Source of the DNA: Tsuneonella mangrovi
GTDB taxonomy: Bacteria > Pseudomonadota > Alphaproteobacteria > Sphingomonadales > Sphingomonadaceae
Length of the DNA stretch: 64,000 nt
Reading direction: 5' to 3'
Assembly: GCF_002269345.1 (NCBI RefSeq)
Contig: NZ_CP022889.1
Coordinates: 992,001-1,056,000 of the forward strand
The translations under genes and the position numbers were made by a program. Within the stretch, counting starts at the first letter, position 1. Every line of letters begins with the position of its first letter. Below the pieces are notes generated by a model, which saw only the letters and a program-made list of their open reading frames with translations, was not told where the DNA came from and made no database searches. Positions 1 through 8,846 of this stretch are shown here, in pieces.

Positions 1-807
1 CGCGTCAAGCACCTCGAGAACCGAAAATCCGCGGCCATAGCCACAGTTCATCGTCAGCGAACGCTCGGGTTCCGCCACCAGCGCTTCGAGCGCCAGGACG
101 TGCGCGGCAGCGAGGTCGGATACGTGGATATAGTCGCGTACCCCGGTGCCGTCGGGCGTGTCGTAGTCGGTGCCGAACACCGCGACATGATCGCGCTTGC
201 CCAACGCCGCTTCCACAGCGACCTTGATCAGGTGCGTCGCCCCGGCGGTCGACTGGCCGCTGCGCGCCTGCGGATCGGCGCCGGCGACGTTGAAATAGCG
301 TAGCGCGCAGTAGTTGAGCGGATGGGCGAAAGCAGTGTCGGCCAGCATCCGCTCGGTCATCAGTTTCGACCAGCCGTAGGGATTGATCGGCACGGTCGGC
401 GTTTGCTCGGTGACCGTTTCGGTCGCGGGCATCCCGTAAGTCGCCGCGGTCGAACTGAAGATCATGTGCGGCACGCCCGCGCCCACCAGCGATGCGATCA
501 GCGCACGGCTGCGCGCGGTATTGTTGTCGTAGTACTTGAGCGGGTTCTCGACCGATTCGGGCACGATGATCGAACCCGCGAAATGCATCACCGCGCGGAT
601 GTCCTGCTCGGCCACGATGCGGGCGACCAGATCGCCGTCGGCAATGTCGCCTTCGTAGAACGGCACGCTGTCCGGCACAGCGAAGCGAAAACCGGTCACC
701 AGATTGTCGATCACTGCAACCGGATAACCCGCATCGCGCAGCGCGAGCACGGCATGGCTGCCAATATACCCGGCACCGCCGGTCACGAGTACGGGAAACT
801 TGCTCAT
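1..807 (-). CDS. galE: UDP-glucose 4-epimerase, C-terminus cut by window edge
   Basis: Interconverts UDP-glucose and UDP-galactose in the cytosol, feeding Leloir metabolism and surface polysaccharide synthesis. The reading frame begins at an ATG (805-807 on the complement) and stays open to base 1, giving 269 residues, so about 60 C-terminal residues lie outside the window. The N-terminus has the Rossmann motif GGAGYIGSH (residues 10-18). The short-chain dehydrogenase active site is visible as SST (118-120) and NPYGWSK with Y144 and K148. The motif RYFNVAGADP, typical of GalE, follows. A different open frame on the same strand (5-835) is Arg-rich and is not the gene. No operon partner is visible. 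Confidence 0.93.
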   Translation of the reverse strand, partial: MSKFPVLVTGGAGYIGSHAVLALRDAGYPVAVIDNLVTGFRFAVPDSVPFYEGDIADGDLVARIVAEQDIRAVMHFAGSIIVPESVENPLKYYDNNTARSRALIASLVGAGVPHMIFSSTAATYGMPATETVTEQTPTVPINPYGWSKLMTERMLADTAFAHPLNYCALRYFNVAGADPQARSGQSTAGATHLIKVAVEAALGKRDHVAVFGTDYDTPDGTGVRDYIHVSDLAAAHVLALEALVAEPERSLTMNCGYGRGFSVLEVLDA

Positions 808-920
808 ATCTGCGGCCTCTAGCAGTCGTTCGCACAAGGGTGGTTAACGCGCATCATTCAGCGCGTCGACAGAAGCGCTCGCCTATTCCATAGTGGCATC
901 CAAGGGGAAAGGTATTCGCC

Positions 921-1532
921 ATGCGAGGAAAGTTCGCTGCAGTCGCCGCCGCCGCGCTGGCGCTATCGCCGATTGCCGCGTCGCCAGCCCATGCGGGCAA
1001 CGTTGAAGTCTCTCGCTTCCACACGCCCGAATCGATGGCGAACGCCCAGCCCGGCCCGATCGCTCTGGTTATGGGGCCGAGTTTCAAAGGTAGCGAACTG
1101 GAAGGACAGGCGTGGCTCGATGCGGTCGGTGCCGCAATGACCAAGCAGGGCTTCACCGTCGACCCGACCGCTTCGCGGGTCGCCGAAGTCTCGCTCGAGC
1201 AGCAGGTCGTTGCCGACAATGCTCCGCGCACGCGCAGCGGGGTCAGCGTCGGGGTCGGTACGGGCAGCGGCTACTACGGAGGCAGCGGGGTGAGTGTCGG
1301 CGTTGGGCTCGGCTTCCTGTTCGGCAAGAAGAAGCCGCGCGGAAGACTGGCCACGACGCTCGAGGTCACGCTCAAGGACGAGCACGGCAACCACCTGTGG
1401 GAAGGCCGCGCCCAGGCCGACCTGAAATTGAGCTCGAAAGATGCCCAACCCGCACGGCTTGCGCCTGAAATGGCCGATGCGCTCTTCAAAGACTTCCCAG
1501 GCGAGTCTGGAGCGACTATCGGGGCGCGATGA
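921..1532 (+). CDS. Exported protein of unknown function, glycine-rich centre
   Basis: 203 residues that I do not recognise as a named family. The first 25 residues ([20 protein letters not shown], then SPAHA) form a clear Sec signal peptide with an AHA cleavage site, so the protein should be periplasmic or outer-membrane associated. The middle (about 108-135) is a glycine/serine-rich run with two copies of GVSVGVG, followed by a basic KKKPRGR patch and a beta-rich C-terminal part. There is no lipobox cysteine. Its stop overlaps the start of the M14 peptidase gene (ATGA at 1529-1532), so the two are probably co-transcribed and translationally coupled. Function is unknown. Confidence 0.75.
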   Translation: MRGKFAAVAAAALALSPIAASPAHAGNVEVSRFHTPESMANAQPGPIALVMGPSFKGSELEGQAWLDAVGAAMTKQGFTVDPTASRVAEVSLEQQVVADNAPRTRSGVSVGVGTGSGYYGGSGVSVGVGLGFLFGKKKPRGRLATTLEVTLKDEHGNHLWEGRAQADLKLSSKDAQPARLAPEMADALFKDFPGESGATIGAR

Positions 1533-2686
1533 TTGCACCTGATACTACCTCACCCGCCATCCGCATCGATAGCCAGTTCGACAGCGGCAACATAGAAATC
1601 CTCGAGATCGACGGCGCGACTGCCCGCCTGGCCGTGCCTCACGACCACATGAGCGAGTTTCGCCAGTGGTTCCATTTCCGCGTCTCGGGCGCGGCCGGGC
1701 GCGAATTGGTGCTCAAGATCGTCGATCTGGAATCTTCGGCCTACCCCCAGGGCTGGCCCGGATACCGTGCCTGCGTGAGCGAAGACCGCGATTTCTGGGG
1801 CCGCGCCGACACCAGCTACGACAAGGCAACCGAAGGCGGGACGCTGACGATCCGCTACACTCCCGCGAGCGATATCGTGTGGTTCGCTTATTTCGCGCCT
1901 TATTCGATGGAGCGGCACCACGACCTTGTCTCCGAGGCCGCCGCAAGCGAAGGCGTATCGTGCCGCACGCTCGGCACTACGCTCGACGGTCAGCCGCTCG
2001 ACTGTCTCGAATTCGGCGATGGCGAGACGCAGGTCTGGCTCTACGCCCGCCAGCACCCCGGCGAATCGATGGCCGAATGGTGGATGGAAGGCGCACTCGA
2101 GTGCCTGACCGATCCGACCGATCCGGTCGCCCGCGCATTGCGCCAGCGGTGCGCGTTCCACGTCGTGCCCAACTGCAACCCCGACGGCAGCCGCCGCGGG
2201 CACCTGAGGACCAACGCGGTCGGCTCCAACCTCAACCGCGAATGGGACACGCCGACCTCCGAAAAGTCGCCTGAAGTGCTCGCGATTCGGGGCGCGATGG
2301 ACGCGACCGGCGTCGACTTCGCGATGGACGTCCACGGCGACGAAGCGATCCCGGCGGTGTTCCTCGCCGGGTTCGAAGGCATCCCTAGCTGGACCGACGC
2401 GCAAGGCGAGAAGTTCTACCGCTATCGCTCGATCCTCGAGCGGCGCACACCCGACTTCCAGACCGCCAAGGGCTACCCGGTGTCGAAACCCGGCACCGCG
2501 AACCTCTCGATGAGCACCAACCAGGTCGCGGAGCGTTTCGGTGCCTGCGCGATGACGCTGGAAATGCCGTTCAAGGACAACGACGACCTGCCCGATCCCG
2601 AGCAGGGCTGGAGCCCGGAACGCTGCAAGATGCTCGCCCGTGACTGCATGGCGAGCCTGCTCGAGTGGCTGGACGCTTCGTCCTAG
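1529..2686 (+). CDS. M14-family zinc carboxypeptidase (cytosolic carboxypeptidase type)
   Basis: 385 residues without a signal peptide. An N-terminal beta-rich domain (about 10-130) resembles the domain that precedes the catalytic domain in AGBL/cytosolic carboxypeptidases. The zinc site is present: HPGES gives H176 and E179, and DVHGDE gives H269. The substrate-carboxylate region NPDGSRRGH and NLNREW lies between them. A glutamate in TLEMPF near the C-terminus fits the catalytic Glu. Bacterial relatives are metallo-carboxypeptidases of uncertain substrate, possibly peptides or modified protein tails. It overlaps the upstream exported-protein gene by 4 bp. Confidence 0.88.
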   Translation: MIAPDTTSPAIRIDSQFDSGNIEILEIDGATARLAVPHDHMSEFRQWFHFRVSGAAGRELVLKIVDLESSAYPQGWPGYRACVSEDRDFWGRADTSYDKATEGGTLTIRYTPASDIVWFAYFAPYSMERHHDLVSEAAASEGVSCRTLGTTLDGQPLDCLEFGDGETQVWLYARQHPGESMAEWWMEGALECLTDPTDPVARALRQRCAFHVVPNCNPDGSRRGHLRTNAVGSNLNREWDTPTSEKSPEVLAIRGAMDATGVDFAMDVHGDEAIPAVFLAGFEGIPSWTDAQGEKFYRYRSILERRTPDFQTAKGYPVSKPGTANLSMSTNQVAERFGACAMTLEMPFKDNDDLPDPEQGWSPERCKMLARDCMASLLEWLDASS

Positions 2687-2725
2687 CTTGTACGATCTGC
2701 GGACCGCTCGGATTCGGGAGTGGTT

Positions 2726-3454
2726 TTAACAGTCGAGACGAGAAGGCCCCGCTGGCCAATCGGCCGGCAGGTCTTGGACGCAAGACCCATAGTGGGACCT
2801 AGCATCGGACATGAACATTTTCACGCGATCCGCGTCCGGCTTGCCAATCGCCTTGAGGTACCCAAAATTGATCTGGGCCGACTGGAACATCAATGCATCT
2901 TCGCTTCGAAGTGCTTCGATCGCACCGAGCAATCGATCGGCCTCTGCGTCTGAAATCGGCCCGCCGATGCGTCGGAACGCCCGAAGTCGCGCGCCATCCA
3001 CTGCTTCCTCGAAGTTGTTCTTTTGCATGATCGGCATCGAAAGATAGGCGGCGCGAAAGCGGTCGAACCTTCCCGGCGACATATGTGAAGAAACGTCCGA
3101 CGCATTGGCCGAGTCGAGCGCAAGTTGGTCATAGGTCCTGATCGGAACCCAATATCGATCGATCAGGCGAGCGATGTCTTCGCGGCTTTTTCGAGCTTCG
3201 ACAGCGGTGCGTATCGAATCGAGAGCGCCAACGACGCAAGGGTGGATAACCGCTCTCTGGTAGATCTGCGGCTCATCGTCCCACAGCAACTCATGTTCCA
3301 TCGAAGCTTCTGCGACTTCGACTTCGTGCCGCCAATGCCAGCTCTCGACCGCCTGCTCGAGAGCGAGCGCGGTGAGAACACCAAGCACAATGATGCCATA
3401 TTCCTTGAGGAACTCGCGCCAATTGTGAAACGGCTTGGGCTTGTGGATTTCCAT
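2726..3454 (-). CDS. Single-pass membrane protein of unknown function
   Basis: 242 residues. The start (MEIHKPKPFHNWREFLKEYG) is followed by one hydrophobic segment, about residues 19-34 (IIVLGVLTALALEQAV), and then a mostly helical, charged domain of about 200 residues containing a few cysteines. The layout is a short cytosolic N-terminus, one membrane helix and a probably periplasmic domain. AGGTTAC just upstream of the ATG is a plausible ribosome binding site. It is isolated, convergent with the M14 peptidase gene. I cannot assign a function. Confidence 0.7.
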   Translation of the reverse strand: MEIHKPKPFHNWREFLKEYGIIVLGVLTALALEQAVESWHWRHEVEVAEASMEHELLWDDEPQIYQRAVIHPCVVGALDSIRTAVEARKSREDIARLIDRYWVPIRTYDQLALDSANASDVSSHMSPGRFDRFRAAYLSMPIMQKNNFEEAVDGARLRAFRRIGGPISDAEADRLLGAIEALRSEDALMFQSAQINFGYLKAIGKPDADRVKMFMSDARSHYGSCVQDLPADWPAGPSRLDC

Positions 3455-3602
3455 GTAACCTGATCCTCAAATCCGCGTCGAGCGTATCAGATGATCCAAC
3501 ATTCGCAATTGGATCGTTAGCTGACATGCGGCTCGGCGATTGCGAGAACTTGTTCTGCGATGCTAGGATGTTCGCAGGTCGTGGCTTTGCTTGAGGAAGG
3601 CA

Positions 3603-4352
3603 ATGGTTACTTTGACCGAAGAGCGGCTCTCGGCTTCCCCGCGTGCACCACGCAACCAGTTCTTTGCCCGTGCGGCATTAGTGATGCTTGGGTGCGTACT
3701 TATTAGTTTCCCGATGACGTATTACGCGCCGGTCATTGCCGGATCGAGGCATTGGCCGCTTATCGTGCATATCCACGGCTTGTTCTTTTTCAGCTGGATG
3801 TTTCTTTATGCCTGGCAGACCCGGTTGGCAGCAACAGGCCGAGTAAGCGCTCATCGCGAATTGGGGCTGGCGGGCGTTGCCCTGTCGGCGATCATGATCC
3901 CCCTGGCAGTGTCAGTGGTAGTCGTTCAGGTTCACAGGATGACTGCCAATGGGACAAGCGCCCCTTTATGGCTCCCGATACTCAACCTCATGGCGATTGC
4001 GACCTTCGCCGGCTTGATGATCGCATCGATTGCCAGCGTGACCCGGCACAAGGAATGGCACCGGCGATTCACATATGCCGCCGCTTTGGTGCTGGTCCAG
4101 TTTGCGGGATCGCGATTGTTCTCGATGATTGTGCCACCCGGACCGGACAGGGCCTATTTTATCCTTCTGGTACCCGACCTCGTTTTCCTGGGCGCCCTGT
4201 TTCTTCACGACCGCCGCACACTTGGCCATGTCCATCCGGCGACAAAATGGATCGCGGCGACAGTGGTCCCGCTGAATTTGCTGGGACCGACGATCGCCCA
4301 GAGCATAGCATCTACCGGCATGGTGCCCGCCATCCTTCATTTGTCCGGCTGA
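3603..4352 (+). CDS. Multi-pass membrane protein of unknown function
   Basis: 249 residues from the ATG at 3603. A TTG twelve bases upstream would be in frame, but AGGAAGG (3594-3600) then sits correctly as the ribosome binding site of the ATG, so the ATG is preferred. I count six or seven hydrophobic segments with several histidines at helix ends (HIHG near 57-60, AHREL near 86, RHKEWHRR near 150), a pattern that could bind heme or a metal. It resembles small DUF2306-like membrane proteins in overall plan, but I cannot confirm that. It is transcribed toward tRNA-Arg and has no evident operon partner. Confidence 0.7.
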   Translation: MVTLTEERLSASPRAPRNQFFARAALVMLGCVLISFPMTYYAPVIAGSRHWPLIVHIHGLFFFSWMFLYAWQTRLAATGRVSAHRELGLAGVALSAIMIPLAVSVVVVQVHRMTANGTSAPLWLPILNLMAIATFAGLMIASIASVTRHKEWHRRFTYAAALVLVQFAGSRLFSMIVPPGPDRAYFILLVPDLVFLGALFLHDRRTLGHVHPATKWIAATVVPLNLLGPTIAQSIASTGMVPAILHLSG

Positions 4353-4451
4353 AGCAGCGAACCAAGAGCATATTGTCCGCTGACCGGTTGGAGCAAGGTT
4401 CGGCGGAGAAGCGCAATCAAGCGGCTGCTCCCTGCGGACCTGGCCGGTTGA

Positions 4452-4528
4452 TGGCGCGCCCGGCAGGACTCGAACCTGCAACTCCAAGCTTAGAAGGCTC
4501 GTGCTCTATCCAGTTGAACTACGGGCGC
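4452..4528 (-). tRNA. tRNA-Arg (anticodon UCU)
   Basis: The complement folds into a complete 77-nt cloverleaf including encoded CCA. The acceptor stem is GCGCCCG/CGGGCGC with discriminator G, the anticodon stem is CGAGC/GCTTG around loop CTTCTAA (anticodon TCT, reading AGA/AGG), and the T arm is GCAGG-TTCGAGT-CCTGC. It lies between two plus-strand genes and is transcribed against them. Confidence 0.96.
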
Positions 4529-4582
4529 GCGCTGGGTGAGGCGCATAGCGTGCTTTTCGCGAGGCGCAAATCGCGATAACCG

Positions 4583-5329
4583 GTGCGAATGGACGAGAAC
4601 CTCACCCGCGTCGAAGGCGCCGCAGTCGCGCCGCGACACTTTCGCTACTACGACTTCATCATGGCGGCGTTCGTCGCCATCCTGCTGCTGTCGAACATAA
4701 TCGGGGCATCGAAGCCGAGCTACGTGACGCTGTCCGGCGGCACCGAATGGTCGTTCGGCGCAGGCGTGCTGTTCTTCCCGATCAGCTACATCATCGGCGA
4801 CGTGCTGACCGAAGTATACGGCTATGCCCGGGCCCGGCGGGTGATCTGGACCGGGTTTGCCGCGCTGGTGTTCATGGCGTTCATGGCGTGGGTCGTGGTC
4901 AGCCTGCCGCCCGCCAAGGGATGGCCCGGCCAGGATGCCTACGAGTTCGTGTTCGGCAATTCATGGCGGATCGTGCTTGCGTCGATGACCGCTTTCTGGG
5001 CGGGCGAGTTCGCCAACAGTTTCGTGCTCGCAAAAATGAAGGTCTGGACAGGCGGCAAGATGCTGTGGACCCGCACGATCGGTTCGACGATCGTAGGCCA
5101 AGGGCTCGATAGCGTGATCTTTTATCCGCTGGCGTTCTATGGCCTGGCGGGATGGCCGCCCGAACAGCTGATGGAAGTCGTGCTGTCGCAGTGGTTCATC
5201 AAAACATCGTGGGAAGCGCTGCTGACGCCCGTGACCTACGTTGTAGTGAACTTCCTCAAGCGGCGAGAAGGGGTCGATGTGTTCGATACCGAAACCGACT
5301 TTTCCCCGTTCGGTCATAGCAAGGGTTAA
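4583..5329 (+). CDS. Queuosine precursor transporter (YhhQ/QPTR family)
   Basis: 248 residues and about six transmembrane helices. Family features are FPISYIIGDVLTEVYGY (near 66-82), GEFANSFVLAKMK (near 147-159) and GQGLDSVIFYPLAFYG (near 175-190). Members import queuine or preQ1 for tRNA wobble modification and act in the inner membrane. The start is a GTG at 4583; an ATG at 4589, two codons later, is equally possible, and neither has a strong ribosome binding site. I see no preQ1 riboswitch upstream, where the tRNA-Arg gene lies on the opposite strand. Confidence 0.88.
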   Translation: MRMDENLTRVEGAAVAPRHFRYYDFIMAAFVAILLLSNIIGASKPSYVTLSGGTEWSFGAGVLFFPISYIIGDVLTEVYGYARARRVIWTGFAALVFMAFMAWVVVSLPPAKGWPGQDAYEFVFGNSWRIVLASMTAFWAGEFANSFVLAKMKVWTGGKMLWTRTIGSTIVGQGLDSVIFYPLAFYGLAGWPPEQLMEVVLSQWFIKTSWEALLTPVTYVVVNFLKRREGVDVFDTETDFSPFGHSKG

Positions 5330-5351
5330 TCGGCGAGCTTGCCCAAAACGG

Positions 5352-5380
5352 AAAGGGCCGGACCTTGCGGTCCGGCCCTC
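5352..5380. terminator. Bidirectional Rho-independent terminator
   Basis: A perfect 10-bp stem (5355-5364 with 5369-5378, GGGCCGGACC/GGTCCGGCCC) closes a TTGC loop between the convergent transporter and TonB-receptor genes. Short A and T-rich flanks on either side allow use in both directions. Confidence 0.85.
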
Positions 5381-5406
5381 TCGCCCTCCTCAAACTCGCG
5401 CTGGCT

Positions 5407-8400
5407 TCAGAACTTGAAGCCTGCCGCTACGCCGTAGCGACGCGGATCGAGCGTGAAGATGTTGGTGAAGTTACCCGACGACTGGTCGGTCACATAGAGA
5501 CCCGTGATAGCGTTCACGTTGCCCAGGTTCTGGACGTAGGCCTTGATGTACCAACGCTTGTCCGGCCCGTCGAGTTGCACCTGTGCATTGACCTGCGTGT
5601 AGCTGGGAATGCGGTTGATGTAGCCGTTGAAAATGCTGCCGTAGGAAGTCCCAGTCATCATGACATCGACACGTGGGGTGAAGGTCAGGTCACCTACCGG
5701 GAATTCGTACTGTGCACCTGCGGCAACCTTGAAGTTAGGTGCGCCGGGCAATTGGTTGCCCCTGATATTCACCGGGATACCCGAAGTATAGACAGTAATC
5801 CCGTTTGGATCGAACAGGTTGCCAGCCACCGCAGCCACGTTCTGAAGGACGCTGCAGACGCTGAAAGCACCAGTCGAGGCGATGCCGCCACCGGACGGGA
5901 ACGAGGTCGTCCCCTGCAACCCGGTACCCGGATTGATCAGGTAGGAACCCGGGTTTGCAGGATCGGGAATACCCGGATTGATAACATTGGCGTTAACGTA
6001 GTTCACGAACGCGTTGGAGCCGGCGGCATTGCCCGCGGAATTCGGGGCGACGGCACAGTTCGCGGCGTTGGTGATATCCTTGATGATGACCGCATCCGAG
6101 CGACCACCGCCGAAGTCACGTGGATTGGACAGGTATTTGTCCTGCGAAACCTCAGTGTGTAGGTAGCTCATCGTCAGGTTGACGGTCATCTGACGGACGG
6201 GCTTGGCAATCGCCTCGGCCTCGATACCGTAAATGTTCGCGCTGACGTTGTCGTTCACCGAGGTACGCGCGACAATACGAGACAGCTGCAGATCCTTGTA
6301 CTTGTAGTAAAAGGCCGTGAGGTTCAGCGTCAGCGGGCCGAACTGGTTCTTCGAACCAATTTCGAAGGCGTTGACGTATTCCGGAGTGAATGTCTCAGGC
6401 ACCGCGAAAATCGGCGACAGCGGCGGGTTGATACCGCCCGACTTGTAGCCACGCGAATACGATGCGTAGAGCAGGTTGTCCGGGGTGATCTGCCAATCGA
6501 GCACCGCCCGACCCGTGACCGCGCTAAATGTCGCGTTGCGGATATCGTATTCCTGAGCCCCTGCCATACCGACATCGTAATCGAGCGCCGAATATCCATA
6601 GGCATCGGTGATCGAGCTCGATCCGATTGGCACCAGCACGCTTGCGCCTTGCGAATCCACCCACAGGCTCGTGCGCGCCTTCACATACTTCTTGTCATGG
6701 TTGTAGCGGGCGCCGAGCGTGAGCTTGAGGTTGTCGGCAAGCTGGAAATAGCCCTCACCGAAAATCCCGTAACTATTCAGAGTGAAGGCAGAGGTGTTGT
6801 TGCGATAGAATGGCGTCGCGAGGAACGAAGGCGCGAGACCCGCACCTGCCGCACCAAGCGTACCTGCTACGCCTGAGAAATAGTCGAGTCCGAACGTGTC
6901 GACATAATAGTCGCCATCCCTGACTTTGACCTTCGCATAGATGCCACCAAGCAGGAAGTTGAACATCCCGTCCCAATCGGAATCGACGATCCCTTCAGCG
7001 CTCCAGCTGCTGTTGAACTGGACCGAGCGGTCGAACGTCAGCGGCACATCGGAGCAAACCGATTTGCCGCCGTAGACGCCAACCCCGTTCGGATCGGGTG
7101 CAGAGGTGCAAAGCGGGCCGGTCGGTCCGCTTGGCATCAGGGCATTGGCCACCGGTGCAAGATAGGCAGCATAGCCGGGCCCGAACGCGCCGTTCGCGCC
7201 GGCATACAAGTAGTTGAGGCCCGATTGCATCGTGGCGCGATCCTGGATCGCATTCCAATAGTCCTGTTCGGAATCGACCCGAACCCGCTCGTAGTTGCCC
7301 GACAGCTGCAGGTTAAGACCGTTGCCCAGTTCCTGCTTGAGCTGGCCGGTCACGATCCATTCGTCGGTGAAATACTGTGGCGTGAACGCCGTGTAGACCT
7401 GACGAGGATCGGTCGGGTTGATCGAGTTGTGATAGACGTCGTTGGTCCCGTAAATGCTGCCGAGTGCCAGCACGTCGGGAATGCCATTGAGCCTGAAAAA
7501 CTCTTGGGACGCAAAGATCGAACCCAACGTATTGTTGCCGTTGGTCGTATCGTGGGCACGGCTGCCCGAAAGGCATCCCAAGACACCGGTAGGATCACGC
7601 TGACACAGCTGCTTCTGAATACGCATACGCGTGTCGCGCTCGTGGAAATACTGCGCCATCAAGTCGACGGTAGTGCTCGAAGTCGGCTCCCACCGCAGCG
7701 ACCCGCGGAACGCATACATGTCGCGACCGTCGATCCGCGTGTTGTTGTACAGGTTCTCGGTCAGACCATCGCGGCGGTTGTAATATCCGGCGAAGCGCAC
7801 CCCTAGGGTATCGCTGAGCGGGATGTTCAGCATCCCCTTGCCCTTGAACATGTTGTAGTTGCCGTATTCGACCTCGCCGGATGCAGCGAGCCCGGTCAAG
7901 TCGGGCTTGGCGGCGATAATATCGACCACGCCGGAAGTCGCGTTACGACCGAACAGAGTGCCCTGCGGACCGCGCAGAACCTGGATCTGGCCGACGTCGA
8001 AAAACTCGCTCTCGAACAGGCGGGTGCCGAACAGCGGAGTATCGTTGAACGCGATGGCGGTGGCCGCATCGCACGTGATGCCAACGCAAAGATCACCGAT
8101 GCCGCGGATGGTAAAGCTCGATCCGCTGAAGTTCGTCTTCGTGAAAGTGACGTTCGGAAGCGAGAGTTGCAGGTCGCTGGTGGTCTTGATCTGCTTTTCC
8201 GCGAGGGCTTCGCTGCTGAATGCGCTCACCGCGATCGGAACCGTCTGGAGGGCCTGCGCACGGCGCTGGGCGGTCACGATGATCACCGGCTCGCCATTCG
8301 CGGCAGCCGACTGCGCGCTGGTGCTGGCCTGGGAGGTGTCCGTGGTATCCTGAGCAAAAGCCGGGAAGGCAGTAGCTGTAGCGCAGATTCCCGCAAGCAG

Positions 8401-8418
8401 GGCGAATTTGGCCCTCAT
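5407..8418 (-). CDS. TonB-dependent outer-membrane receptor
   Basis: 1003 residues. A signal peptide ends near residue 22 (FPAFAQ). A TonB-box-like segment VIIVTAQRR (45-53) and a plug domain (about 55-180, with IQVLRGPQGTLFGRNATSG) follow. The rest is a long beta-barrel ending in VAAGFKF with the terminal aromatic typical of outer-membrane proteins. It imports a ligand across the outer membrane using TonB energy; the substrate cannot be told from sequence. A cysteine-containing loop (near 850-900, with CAVAPNSAG and CSVLQ) is unusually long. AAGGAGAGG precedes the ATG. The nearest upstream gene, a divergent sulfotransferase, gives no firm substrate clue. Confidence 0.94.
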   Translation of the reverse strand: MRAKFALLAGICATATAFPAFAQDTTDTSQASTSAQSAAANGEPVIIVTAQRRAQALQTVPIAVSAFSSEALAEKQIKTTSDLQLSLPNVTFTKTNFSGSSFTIRGIGDLCVGITCDAATAIAFNDTPLFGTRLFESEFFDVGQIQVLRGPQGTLFGRNATSGVVDIIAAKPDLTGLAASGEVEYGNYNMFKGKGMLNIPLSDTLGVRFAGYYNRRDGLTENLYNNTRIDGRDMYAFRGSLRWEPTSSTTVDLMAQYFHERDTRMRIQKQLCQRDPTGVLGCLSGSRAHDTTNGNNTLGSIFASQEFFRLNGIPDVLALGSIYGTNDVYHNSINPTDPRQVYTAFTPQYFTDEWIVTGQLKQELGNGLNLQLSGNYERVRVDSEQDYWNAIQDRATMQSGLNYLYAGANGAFGPGYAAYLAPVANALMPSGPTGPLCTSAPDPNGVGVYGGKSVCSDVPLTFDRSVQFNSSWSAEGIVDSDWDGMFNFLLGGIYAKVKVRDGDYYVDTFGLDYFSGVAGTLGAAGAGLAPSFLATPFYRNNTSAFTLNSYGIFGEGYFQLADNLKLTLGARYNHDKKYVKARTSLWVDSQGASVLVPIGSSSITDAYGYSALDYDVGMAGAQEYDIRNATFSAVTGRAVLDWQITPDNLLYASYSRGYKSGGINPPLSPIFAVPETFTPEYVNAFEIGSKNQFGPLTLNLTAFYYKYKDLQLSRIVARTSVNDNVSANIYGIEAEAIAKPVRQMTVNLTMSYLHTEVSQDKYLSNPRDFGGGRSDAVIIKDITNAANCAVAPNSAGNAAGSNAFVNYVNANVINPGIPDPANPGSYLINPGTGLQGTTSFPSGGGIASTGAFSVCSVLQNVAAVAGNLFDPNGITVYTSGIPVNIRGNQLPGAPNFKVAAGAQYEFPVGDLTFTPRVDVMMTGTSYGSIFNGYINRIPSYTQVNAQVQLDGPDKRWYIKAYVQNLGNVNAITGLYVTDQSSGNFTNIFTLDPRRYGVAAGFKF

Positions 8419-8846
8419 AGTTCCTCTCCTTGTTACGCGAGCCGTCTCGACGCGGCTTCATCCGTTTGCAGAAACTAAGGCAACAGCACGATCTAGGGCA
8501 AGAGCCTGATTGGTTACGAAAGAAAATTACCGCGCCTGCCGATCCAGCAAACCGATGGTTACGTTACGGAATGCAGCGGTTTGCTTGCTGTTGTATGATT
8601 GCAACAAACTTCCAATAATCCGCCAGAACACGATCATGGCAGAGCCGCAGGACCAAATTTCGCGGCAGGAGTTCGCCCGACTGGCTTGGCAGCCTAGACG
8701 AATCCGGCCGATTGGCCCGAGCTTGTGATGATCACTGGAAATCTGCGATCATCAATCGTAGCGATTGATGGTCCAGTGGAGCCCAGCGGTCAAACGGCAC
8801 ACCATTGGGCAGCAGGGTCCGATCCAGCCAAGAGGTGACCTCGACT
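8419..8846. other. Long divergent intergenic region between TonB receptor and sulfotransferase
   Basis: 428 bp without a convincing gene. It must hold the promoters of both flanking genes. A 31-codon open frame (8636-8728, MAEPQDQISRQEF...) lacks a ribosome binding site and recognisable similarity. The right-hand end (8727-8778) carries overlapping inverted repeats, listed separately. Confidence 0.6.
8727..8778 (+). promoter_or_regulatory. Overlapping inverted repeats in the sulfotransferase leader
   Basis: Three inverted repeats share bases: GATGATC (8727-8733) with GATCATC (8747-8753); ATCAATCG (8751-8758) with CGATTGAT (8762-8769); and CACTGG (8733-8738) with CCAGTG (8773-8778). They could be an operator or alternative RNA hairpins about 70-120 bases before the sulfotransferase start. 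The pairing is seen directly; the role is inference. Confidence 0.4.

Noticed and set aside
5-835. A 276-codon minus-strand frame at the window start
   Set aside because: It is Arg-rich and out of phase with galE, whose motifs (GGAGYIGSH, YxxxK) are in the frame starting at 807.
4353-4582. preQ1 riboswitch before the queuosine-precursor transporter
   Set aside because: The space is occupied by the tRNA-Arg gene on the other strand, and I see no preQ1-type pseudoknot pattern near the start codon.
8636-8728. A 31-codon frame in the TonB-sulfotransferase gap
   Set aside because: No ribosome binding site, no similarity, and it ends in the palindrome region; too weak to call a gene.
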